64,000 nucleotides of DNA from Mesostigma viride (Eukaryota; Streptophyta; Mesostigmatophyceae; Mesostigmatales; Mesostigmataceae), in the NCBI GenBank assembly GCA_009746045.1, contig RPFO01000664.1, forward strand, positions 34,822-98,821, written 5' to 3'. The notes under the pieces are model-generated. The model saw nothing but the letters and a program-made list of their open reading frames with translations, was not told the origin of the DNA and made no database searches. Position 1 is the first letter of the stretch. Every line of letters starts with the position of its first letter. Made by a program: the position numbers and the translations under genes. Below, piece after piece: positions 55,257 through 64,000 of this stretch.

Positions 55257-56654
55257 CTTCAGTTCCCGCAGGCAGCGTCGGCAATGTCGCAGTTTCCACA
55301 GGCATTGTCGGCACTGCAGCAGTTTTCGCAGGGACCGTCGGCAGCAGAGCAGTTCCCGCAGGGATCATCGGTGGTGCAGCAGTTCTTTGTGAGTCATTCG
55401 TGTAGTGTTGAGTGGGTGGGGTGGGGGGTGTGTGTGGGGGGGGGGTGTAGGGGGGTTTGACTGTGTGACTGCGTGGCTGCTTGGCTGGAAAGGAGGGTGC
55501 GTGGCTGTGTGGCTGCGTGGCTGCGCTGCTGCGTGGCTGCGTGGCTGCGTGGCTGCGTGGCTGCGCTGCTGCGTGGCTGCGTGGCTGCGTGGCTGTGTGG
55601 CTGCGTGGCTGCGCTGCTGCGTGGCTGCGTGGCTGCGCTGCTGCGTGGCTGCGTGGCTGGAAAGGAGGGTGCGTGGCTGTGTGGCTGCGTGGCTGCGCTG
55701 CTGCGTGGCTGCGTGGCTGCTTGGCTGGAAAGGAGGGTGCGTGGCTGTGTGGCTGCGTGGCTGCGCTGCTGCGTGGCTGCGTGGCTGCGTGGCTGCGTGG
55801 CTGCGTGGCTGCGTGGCTGCGTGGCTGCGTGGCTGCGTGGCTGGAAAGGAGGGTGCGTGGCTGTGTGGCTGCGTGGCTGCGCTGCTGCGTGGCTGCGTGG
55901 CTGCGTGGCTGCGCTGCTGCGTGGCTGCGTGGCTGCGTGGCTGTGTGGCTGCGTGGCTGCGCTGCTGCGTGGCTGCGTGGCTGCGTGGCTGCGTGGCTGC
56001 TTGGCTGGAAAGGAGGGTGCGTGGCTGTGTGGCTGCGTGGCTGCGCTGCTGCGTGGCTGCGTGGCTGCGTGGCTGGAAAGGAGGGTGCGTGGCTGTGTGG
56101 CTGCGTGGCTGCGCTGCTGCGTGGCTGCGTGGCTGCGTGGCTGCGTGGCTGCTTGGCTGGAAAGGAGGGTGCGTGGCTGTGTGGCTGCGTGTAGCTGCGC
56201 TGCTGCGTGGCTGCGTGGCTGCGTGGCTGCGTGGCTGCGTGGCTGCGTGGCTGCGTGGCTGGAAAGGAGGGTGCGTGGCTGTGTGGCTGCGTGGCTGCGC
56301 TGCTGCGTGGCTGCGTGGCTGCGTGGCTGCGTGGCTGGCTGGGGGGGGGGGGGGTGCCGGGTGCGTGGATGCGTGGATGTGTGGCTGGGTGGGTGCGTCA
56401 CTGCGTGGCTGGCTGGCTCTGTGGCTGCGTGGGCGGCTGGATGGCCGGGTCAGCGTGGCTTCGTGTTCAATGGGATGCTAATATGTTGTTGCCTTTGGAT
56501 GCCACAGTTCATGGATTCTTTTGTTCACATGCAGGTGCTGCCGTCTTCCCCATCGACGTCGTCAAGACCGATGTCGCCAAGAAGGATGATGCAATCACTC
56601 TCGGCCATGTTTAACTCATGTGGGCCTTCATGGCCATACGGGAAATATTATTGA
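54764..56654 (+). CDS. Glutamine-rich coiled-coil protein gene, frame-shifted; intron made of octamer repeats
   Basis: Three consecutive segments are protein-like but in different frames. First, from the ATG at 54764: MPDADSRSDDMDELIDLCYA, CRKWVLGKKSGAMKVDFLAG, with a C/H cluster HQCAGRCGKVLH. Second: PPPTPVLVGVEQTMREMQRA, ENQSKKVEELGLQLRQEVQK and a poly-Gln tract (55117-55254). Third, after the CAG run: LQFPQAASAMSQFPQALSAL, QQFSQGPSAAEQFPQGSSVV, QQFF, which splices in phase at GTGAGT (55389) to CATGCAG (56534) and ends VLPSSPSTSSRPMSPRRMMQ, SLSAMFNSCGPSWPYGKYY, stop 56654. Frame changes near 54930-54980 and inside the CAG repeat could be indels, repeat instability or unrecognised introns. 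No family is recognised. The layout resembles transposon gag-like or transcription-factor-like Q-rich proteins. Confidence 0.45.
55117..55256 (+). repeat. CAG trinucleotide repeat
   Basis: CAG runs interrupted by CAACTG (about 55147-55190), then a pure run of about 22 CAG (55189-55254). In frame with the preceding coiled coil it encodes poly-Gln; in the frame of the following Q-P-rich region it would encode poly-Ala. Confidence 0.95.
55389..56534 (+). repeat. GTGGCTGC octamer array forming a candidate intron
   Basis: Bounded by a GTGAGT donor and a TTTTGTTCACATGCAG acceptor. The interior is almost wholly GTGGCTGC with GCGCTGCT variants and a recurring spacer CTGGAAAGGAGGGTGCGTGG at eight or so places. 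A run of 13 G lies near 56341. All frames open on both strands are artefacts of the 8-base period. Confidence 0.8.
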
Positions 56655-57173
56655 ATCAGTTCTTTGACACTGAGTTGGCACTACGCAACACCTTTGATGC
56701 ACATGAGTGCAGGGCGCATGTGTTGAAACCATGCAACCATGGCGATCCCTCAAAAAGTTTGGTTATGTAATAAGTGACACAATTATTCCGGACGTATGAT
56801 GGCCCAACGTCCTGTAAGGTTGAGTTGTCTTGGAGGAGGAGCGTGATGACCGCGGAAGCCGCGTGGGTGTCTGTAGTGCTATATCTTGAAGATGTACGGT
56901 CTTGGAAGAGTTATGGTCTTGGAATCATATAATAATGAACTTGGAATAAAGTTGCGGGCAGCCTTCAATTGGCATATGTTGTCTCATTGATGTTGTCTCA
57001 TTGCGTTAATGGGTCAATTGTCTTAGTTTATATAATGTATATCTTGGGAAACTCATTGCTTCAATAAAATGCATGCTAGGCGCAATCAACCCCCACAAAC
57101 ACATCTGAAAACTGCACAGTGCATCAAATGTATCCTAGACAAAAAAATGTATCCTAATCCGGTAAAACCACCC
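56655..57173 (+). other. 3' untranslated / intergenic region
   Basis: AATAAA-type motifs near 56944 (GGAATAAAG) and 57064 (CAATAAAAT) may serve as poly(A) signals. At 57140-57170 AATGTATCCTAATCCGGTAA is the inverse of sequence at 47915. No ORF. Confidence 0.4.
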
Positions 57174-58872
57174 CGAAGGCAAAATGCAAAAAGTTAAAAC
57201 GTTAGCCGCCGACAATCTGGAGCGTCCGATGATGGATCCAACGGACGCGATAAACCCGCTAAGTTAGCGGCTCGGGTTGTCCGTACAAATACTAAATCAC
57301 CAAACAACCAATACAAAACAAGCAAACTACGGAAAACAAACGGCCTTCGGCCCCAACGGTCACAAATCCAACGGAAACGACCCGAAATCGATACAGTAAG
57401 ACCACCGAAACGACGCAGCCGCAGGCCACGCCGCCGGACGAAAAACAAAGTGACGTGCTCCGCGAGCAATTTTCTGGCTGGCGATGGCAGGAAACGTACG
57501 CTAGAAAATTGGGATGGGGAATGCGCAGCCATGGTTTTATACGTCAAAATTTTATGTTTGAAGAGCAAGTACAAAATTTTCTGAGCAGGAGGTGCGTCAA
57601 CGGAGTGATACCTGCGTGGGAGAGGTCCGCGTCGCTATGGCGACCTGGAAATGGAATGTCGTTGTAGATTTAGGTATTCTATTATAGGAATTTAGGTATA
57701 GTATCATGCTTAATTGCTTTACGTACTGGGTGCCTAGTAAAATCAGTTTGCTGTTCGTGGAAGGCGTGGGGTGGGGCCGACGAGTTTCTGGTGTCATCAT
57801 ATTGGAAAGAACGCTGGATTTTTTGCCACGGGACGTAACTGGCGATGCCGATGGTGAGGCGTACTACCTACCGGGGTACTACCTGCTCTCTTTCTGATGC
57901 ATTTTCATGGTTGCGTTCTTTCCTTTTCACCGAATCCACCTAGTCGCAGCAAAGACATAGCGTAGCGTTGCGTTTTATTTTCTTAGCCGTGCAGGACGCC
58001 ATCTTCATGGTCCTTCGAATGTCCGTTAACGTGCCCAAGGATCTGTGATGCTTTTTTCTGGAATATACTGGGCTTGGAAAGCCCCTCTGGATGCTTGCCT
58101 GGTCACGGGTTTGGGGCGTCATTTACATTCATGGTGCTTTCTGCGTAAGCTGACTGGCTTCGCACGTGGATTTTCACTGGACTGAAGAGCGCGTCTGCTA
58201 GCATGTTTACGTGGTGTATAAGGTGATCAATCAACTATTTGTTTATAGCAGGTGTGACAATAGAAGGTGTGTTATATATTTCTTCATCAAGCATGTCAAA
58301 AGTAATCTCCACTCGCTTACAACCTGAATTTTGCTTTGCTGGGTCTGCTGTGTTTGTGTCTCACTGTGCAGGCTATCCCCTTGGTTGATCAACCAGGTGC
58401 TTTTTGGTGGCAGCGGGGCCATATACTCTTCTTGGCGTTTTTCATCCATGGCATGTCAACGGCAACGCATGCATGCCAGCCCCTAAACAAGAAAACACTA
58501 AACCAAAGAATGGAATTCAGGGCATGGTCATGAGCAGGGTAACAGCAGCATTAATATTAAATGGGCATGATGTCAACAGGAAAACACTAAGTCACGTGAG
58601 GAAACAGCCTGGACGTGGCCGTGTGCCAAATTACTTTGTGTAGTCCGCGCATTTCCGGCGCAAGTCGCCGGCCGGACCTTGTGACAGCGCCAGAATCATG
58701 ATTAACATTGTATGACTTTTGTAGGTAGAAAAATGTCTGTGGAGACGCTGTGCGTCGCGCTTAAATATTTTAATATAATTTTAATAAAAAGTTTGAAAAT
58801 TTTCGTAAACCTTACCTAAGCTTAGCCGCTAGGCGGCTAAGCTTAGCCAACTGACATGTGCACATCGATATA
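57174..58872. mobile_element. 1.7 kb repeat, copy 1 (rolling-circle-like candidate)
   Basis: Begins CGAAGGCAAAATG and ends CACATGTCAG-complement/CACATCGATATA. Nearly identical to 59492-61194; differences include a 5 bp insertion (near 57391) and a 10 bp deletion (near 58030). A 31-base hairpin sits 26 bases before the end. The frames inside (for example 57574-57194 minus) are not preserved between the copies by the 5 bp indel, so they are unlikely to be proteins. Confidence 0.7.
58816..58846. repeat. Terminal hairpin of copy 1
   Basis: CTAAGCTTAGCCGC - TAG - GCGGCTAAGCTTAG: 14 bp perfect stem with a three-base loop, 26 bases from the end of the repeat. Each arm itself contains the palindrome CTAAGCTTAG. 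Confidence 0.9.
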
Positions 58873-59491
58873 GTCTCAAAAAAAAAAAATACGAAGGCGA
58901 AATGCATAAAGTAAAAACGTTAGCCTCCGACAATCTGGAGCGTCCGATGATGGATCCAACGGCCGTGATAAACCCGCGAAGCTATAACGCAGTCCAAAAC
59001 CTGCACATGAGCACATATCGCACTGTTTCCAGACTATGGGTTAACCTATGTGACTGTACAGTAGCGAATACTGTAGCGATCGATGGCATGGGCGAGGAGG
59101 GCGTTGGTTTCCGGGGATCACGCATTGGGAACCCAGGGGCCAGGATCGCATCTCCGGTGAAATGGGCCGGGTTGGGTCAGACGTCTGAAAAGTCAGAAAC
59201 TCAGCGGGGGAAACCGACGTCGGTTACCCAGGGTAGGAATCCGACCCCGAAACCGACGTCCAGGGTGCAACCTTGCAAGTGGCAGGTGGCGTGCCTGTTG
59301 TTGTCGTTGTTGTTGTTGTTGTGTCCCACGCCGCACATGGGCACCAGAGAATCTATAGAGGCCGAGGGCGTGCCTGTACTCTACTGGGCAACAACAACTT
59401 TACTACGGTATTGACGGAAAAAAGACCAGATTCTACTATTTAGACAACTACGGGAGGTTCTCATGCCCACCTGCATCCGCTCACCCATATA
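58873..59491. other. Spacer with a third, partial left end of the repeat
   Basis: From 58891, CGAAGGCGAAATGCATAAAG through CCGACAATCTGGAGCGTCCG to about 58985 resembles the left end of the 1.7 kb repeat, then diverges. (GTT)n at 59297-59324 and GTGTCCCACGCCGCACATGG match, inverted, 47855-47890. Confidence 0.55.
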
Positions 59492-61194
59492 CGAAGGCAA
59501 AATGAAAAAAGTTAAAACGTTAGCCGCCGACAATCTGGAGCGTCCGATGATGGATCCAACGGACGCGATAAACCCGCTAAGTTAGCGGCTCGGGTCGTCC
59601 GTACAAATACTAAATCACCAAACAACCAATACAAAACAAGCAAACTACGGAAAACAAACGGCCTTCGGCCCCAACGGTCACAAATCCAACGGAAACGACC
59701 CGAAATCGATAAGACCACCGAAACGACGCAGCCGCAGGCCACGCCGCCGGACGAAAAACAAAGTGACGTGCTCCGCGAGCAATTTGCTGGCTGGCGATGG
59801 CAGGAAACGTACGCTAGAAAATTGGGATGGGGAATGCGCAGCCATGGTTTTATACGTCAAAATTTTATGTTTGAAGAGCAAGTACAAAATTTTCTGAGCT
59901 GGAGGTGCGTCAACGGAGTGATACCTGCGTGGGAGAGGTCCGCGTCGCTATGGCGACCTGGAAATGGAATGTCGTTGTAGATTTAGGTATTCTATTATAG
60001 GAATTTAGGTATAGTATCATGCTTAATTGCTTTACGTACTGGGTGCCTAGTAAAATCAGTTTGCTGTTCGTGGAAGGCGTGGGGTGGGGCCGACGAGTTT
60101 CTGGTGTCATCATATTGGAAAGAACGCTGGATTTTTTGCCACGGGACGTAACTGGCGATGCCGATGGTGAGGCGTACTACCTACCGGGGTACTACCTGCT
60201 CTCTTTCTGATGCATTTTCATGGTTGCGTTCTTTCCTTTTCACCGAATCCACCTAGTCGCAGCAAAGACATAGCGTAGCGTTGCGTTTTATTTTCTTAGC
60301 CGTGCAGGACGCCATCTTCATGGTCCTTCGAATGTCCGTTAACGTCCGTTCGGTTGCCCAAGGATCTGTGATGCTTTTTTCTGGAATATACTGGGCTTGG
60401 AAAGCCCCTCTGGATGCTTGCCTGGTCACGGGTTTGGGGCGTCATTTACATTCATGGTGCTTTCTGCGTAAGCTGACTGGCTTCGCACGTGGATTTTCAC
60501 TGGACTGAAGAGCGCGTCTGCTAGCATGTTTACGTGGTGTATAAGGTGATCAATCAACTATTTGTTTATAGCAGGTGTGACAATAGAAGGTGTGTTATAT
60601 ATTTCTTCATCAAGCATGTCAAAAGTAATCTCCACTCGCTTACAACCTGAATTTTGCTTTGCTGGGTCTGCTGTGTTTGTGTCTCACTGTGCAGGCTATC
60701 CCCTTGGTTGATCAACCAGGTGCTTTTTGGTGGCAGCGGGGCCATATACTCTTCTTGGCGTTTTTCATCCATGGCATGTCAACGGCAACGCATGCATGCC
60801 AGCCCCTAAACAAGAAAACACTAAACCAAAGAATGGAATTCAGGGCATGGTCATGAGCAGGGTAACAGCAGCATTAATATTAAATGGGCATGATGTCAAC
60901 AGGAAAACACTAAGTCACGTGAGGAAACAGCCTGGACGTGGCCGTGTGCCAAATTACTTTGTGTAGTCCGCGCATTTCCGGCGCAAGTCGCCGGCCGGAC
61001 CTTGTGACAGCGCCAGAATCATGATTAACATTGTATGACTTTTGTAGGTAGAAAAATGTCTGTGGAGACGCTGTGCGTCGCGCTTAAATATTTTAATATA
61101 ATTTTAATGAAAAGTTTGAAAATTTTCGTAAACCTTACCTAAGCTTAGCCGCTAGGCGGCTAAGCTTAGCCAACTGACATGTGCACATCGATAT
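59492..61194. mobile_element. 1.7 kb repeat, copy 2
   Basis: Same orientation as copy 1, more than 98 percent identical by eye, ending with the same hairpin and CACATCGATATA. Immediately afterwards CGAAGGCAAAATGAAAAAA starts again (61195), so a further left end is joined head to tail. Confidence 0.75.
61139..61169. repeat. Terminal hairpin of copy 2
   Basis: Same 14 bp stem and TAG loop as at 58816, with identical sequence. Confidence 0.9.
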
Positions 61195-62682
61195 ACGAAG
61201 GCAAAATGAAAAAACGCGCAACGGCCCACCCCATCAGCTTGTACGCACGCCCTGTCCCGCGTCCCGGAAGCTCCTATTCGGGCCAGGATGAAGAAAACTC
61301 TTGTGCGGGGGCGAGTGCGGAGGTCCGGCGCACTACCGCACTTGCAGTTTCAGCACCCAAAGCGCTGCGCCGACGAGGAGCATTGCGCGCCAGCCTACGG
61401 CCCTACGCGCCTGTGTCCATGTTTGGCGCGAACTTTGGCGCGTAAATTAAAAACAGCTGTGACAGGTTTTACCTAGTTAGATCACAAATTTCACAAGTTG
61501 GAGCGACTTTACCTAGATCACAAATTTCACAAGTTGGAGCGACGAGTCACGAGTCACGACGATGGAGGACATCGTTGAATTGTGATGCTACTCGCCAGAC
61601 TCGAGCTCGCTGGCACTCAAGTTCGTGGCACAGTCTACATTTATTCCTCTTCACGCTTCTTGTAACTAGATGACTGGTTTATAACCGGTGTATGCAACAT
61701 CTGAATCGGCACGACGAAAAGGCGAAATACGTTGTAATTAATTAAGATCAGACGTTCCTGGAATAAACTTGTAAGCTGCGCAGGGGCGGGTAGGTTTGCT
61801 ATGTGTGACCGTCATCTTTTGCTTTCAAATTCCTGTTCGCCTTTCGTGCTCGACGCGGGGGGGGAGCCGGCTGTTGACATCCACTGCAACAACGAGCTCA
61901 TGATTCGCAGATTTCATGGCCGCGCCGGCCCGTCCCGGCAGCATTTAATTTGCTGCTTGAACAGCAGCAGGCAGGGTGTGCTGGTGGCCCTTCTCGCGAT
62001 TTCCCTAGCGGTTGGTCAACGGCATCGTTTGGATGTCTGCCTTAGGTGAGGCGTTGCGCCCACAAAACCCTTATTTGGGTTCCTGTTCAAGTGGCGCATA
62101 ATAACATGAAGACTTGTTTCGCCTTGCTGAACAACCCCACTTGCCAGCCCGTACTCGTCATCACATTCCTCGCCCGGCATAGCATGTGCGTTGAGAAGAC
62201 GCAGCCTTATCGGCCCGTTCCCGATGTTCACATTATGAGCCGAAGTTATTACAGCCCCTGCGCCTAGTGTCACTGCAATGTGAACTATGATTCCTTTCCG
62301 CTTTTGTGATCGTAACCCGCTTATCAGAATCAGGCGGTGTTCTTCTCGTTGTAGGGCATGTGGTGATGCATAAGTGTGCGGGGGTGCCTGCGGTCTGCCA
62401 TCCAAAATGTCTTGTTGTTGTGACTTTCAACCCACGTAACTAGAAAGAAGTAACGCGGGTAATTATTAGCGAGCTTACTTACTACCTTATTTTCTAGATT
62501 CCAGTATTTTTGCTGGAGATTTTAACGCCATGCCATGGGGCTTGGTGGCGCATGTGTGTAGAGAAAGGGCAGTGGCCGGCAACCAGGGGATGCACACGAG
62601 ATGTTCGGCACAACCCAGCTGTACTCGGTCAATAGCGTGCTGTTAACGTGCACTCGACCCTAAGAATCTGGAGGCTGAGCTC
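61195..62682. other. Mostly unrecognised unique sequence
   Basis: A 36 bp direct duplication (TTTACCTAGATCACAAATTT + CACAAGTTGGAGCGAC) lies at 61458-61530. A minus-strand frame of 129 codons (62405-62016; HNVNIGNGPIRLRLLNAHAM, EECDDEYGLASGVVQ) has ordinary composition and could be a decayed coding fragment, but no family is recognised. Confidence 0.35.
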
Positions 62683-64000
62683 CCTCCCTTTCTCCCTCCC
62701 TCCCTCCTCCCTCCCTCCCTCCCTCCCTCCCTCCCTCCCTCCCTCCCTCCCTCCCTCCCTCCCTCCTCCCTCCCTCCCTCCTCCCTCCCTCCCTCCCTCC
62801 CTCCCTCCTCCCTCCTCCCTCCCTCCTCCCTCCTCCCTCCCTCCTCCCTCCCTCCCTCCTCCCTCCCTCCCTCCCTCCCTCCCTCCCTCCCTCCCTCCCT
62901 CCCTCCCTCCCTCCCTCCCTCCCTCCTCCTCCCTCCTCCCTCCCTCCCTCCCTCCCTCCCTCCCTCCCTCCTCCCTCCCTCCCTCCTCCCTCCCTCCCTC
63001 CCTCCCTCCTCCCTCCCTCCTCCCTCCCTCCCTCCCTCCCTCCCTCCCTCCCTCCCTCCCTCCCTCCCTCCCTCCTCCCTCCTCCTCCCTCCCTCCCTCC
63101 CTCCCTCCCTCCCTCCCTCCCTCCTCCCTCCCTCCCTCCCTCCCTCCCTCCCTCCCTCCCTCCTCCCTCCCTCCCTCCCTCCCTCCCTCCTCCCTCCCTC
63201 CTCCCTCCTCCCTCCCTCCCTCCCTCCCCTCCCTCCTCCCTCCCTCCCTCCCTCCCTCCCCCTCTCCCTCCCTCCCTCCCTCCCTCCCTCCTCCCTCCCT
63301 CCCTCCTCCCTCCCTCCCTCCCTCCCTCCCTCCCCCCTCCTCCCTCCCTCTCCTCCTCCTCCCTCCCTCTCCCTCCCTCCCTCCCTCCTCCTCCCTCCCT
63401 CCCTCCCTCCCTCCCTCCCTCCCTCCCTCCCTCCCTCCTCCTCCCTCCTCCCTCCTCCCTCCCTCCCTCCCTCCCTCCCTCCCTCCCTCCCTCCCTCCCT
63501 TCCCTCCCTCCCTCCTCCGCTCCCTCCCTCCTCCCTCCCTCCTCCCTCCCTCCCTCTCCCTCCTCCCTCCCTCCCTCCCTCCCTCCCTCCCTCCCTCCCT
63601 CCTCCCTCCCTCCCTCCTCCCTCCCTCCCTCCCTCCCTCCCTCCTCCCTCCCTCCCTCCTCCTCCCTCCTCCCTCCTCCCTCCTCCTCCCTCCCTCCTCC
63701 CTCCCTCCCTCCCTCCCTCCCTCCCTCCCTCCCTCCCTCCCTCCCTCCCTCCTCCCTCCCTCCCTCCCTCCCTCCTCCCTCCCTCCCTCCCTCCCTCCCT
63801 CCTCCCTCCCTCCCTCTCCTCCCTCCCTCCCTCCCTCCCTCCCTCCCTCCCTCCTCCCTCCCTCCCTCCCTCCTCCCTCCCCCTCCCTCCCTCCCTCCCT
63901 CCCTCCCTCCCTCCCTCCTCCCTCCCTCCCTCCTCCTCCCTCCCTCCCTCCCTCCCTCCCTCCTCCCTCCTCCCTCCCTCCCTCCTCTCCCTCCCTCCTC
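62683..64000. repeat. CCCT/CCT polypyrimidine array, continues past the window
   Basis: More than 1.3 kb of CCCT units with CCT interruptions (CCCTCCCTCCTCCCT). All pyrimidine on this strand; mirror-symmetric stretches could form triplex (H-DNA) structure. It is not the TTTAGGG or TTTTAGGG telomere repeat of green algae. Confidence 0.97.

Noticed and set aside
55394-56654. Long (CVAAWLRG)n and (TQPRSHA)n ORFs
   Set aside because: Octamer repeat read in all frames; lies between convincing splice sites.
57194-57574. 126-codon minus-strand ORF in the 1.7 kb repeat
   Set aside because: The second copy has a 5 bp difference that changes the frame, so the reading is not conserved between near-identical copies.
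62683-64000. Telomere
   Set aside because: The unit is CCCT/CCT, not the TTTAGGG or TTTTAGGG-type repeats known from green algae.

Overview
This looks like nuclear DNA of a eukaryote, most likely a flagellate green alga of the Chlorophyta. Genes have short exons and GT-AG introns, TGTAA-type poly(A) motifs occur, and two exons match a ciliary protein (CFAP299). GC-rich transposon coding sequence alternates with AT-richer unique DNA, and micro- and minisatellites are abundant. I cannot name the species. The window is dominated by transposable elements; only two stretches look like conventional host genes.

Region 1 (about 0.7-10 kb): a four-exon CACTA-type (tnp2 family) transposase lies on the minus strand (2811-5810). 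Its last exon is split by a 538 bp palindromic element with a 5 bp target duplication. A decayed gene and a spliced proline/alanine-rich gene (7232-8999) follow on the plus strand. A block of TTTTTACCAC subterminal repeats then ends in the CACTA-type terminus CCGAGTTCCTAGTG at 9971.

Region 2 (about 10-31.4 kb): a stack of nested insertions. An LTR (12243 onward, ending near 23465, directly after a polypurine tract) is split by a LINE with RING, C2H2 zinc-finger, RT, CCHC and restriction-like endonuclease (REL) domains. That LINE is itself split twice: by an ORF1-only LINE (13245-16362), whose TTAA tail holds a piggyBac-like element (14643-16343), and by a 3.2 kb CACTA-like element (18143-21373). 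A second, better preserved LINE of the same RING-RT-REL family follows (23466-28443). After it come foldback sequences with ORF1 fragments, and an intact solo LTR in inverse orientation (30566-31394) that gives the uninterrupted reference for the split LTR.

Region 3 (31.4-41.5 kb): a 42 bp minisatellite (32.3-34.2 kb) and 36-37 bp repeats (35.1-35.6 kb) lie downstream of a four-exon minus-strand dual-specificity phosphatase gene (35787-41500). This gene reads through without a break. Its introns hold an 18 bp minisatellite and a C-rich foldback element.

Region 4 (41.7-48.7 kb): two sets of inverted repeats, one inside the other, around a TG/CG microsatellite, with no recognisable gene.

Region 5 (48.7-56.7 kb): an unrecognised minus-strand reading frame with an acidic tail, a GC-rich tandem array, two exons of a CFAP299 homologue (minus), a CTTCACGT octamer array, and a plus-strand glutamine-rich gene whose candidate intron is built of GTGGCTGC octamers.

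Region 6 (57-64 kb): two near-identical 1.7 kb direct repeats, each with a hairpin near one end, then a CCCT/CCT polypyrimidine array of more than 1.3 kb running off the window.
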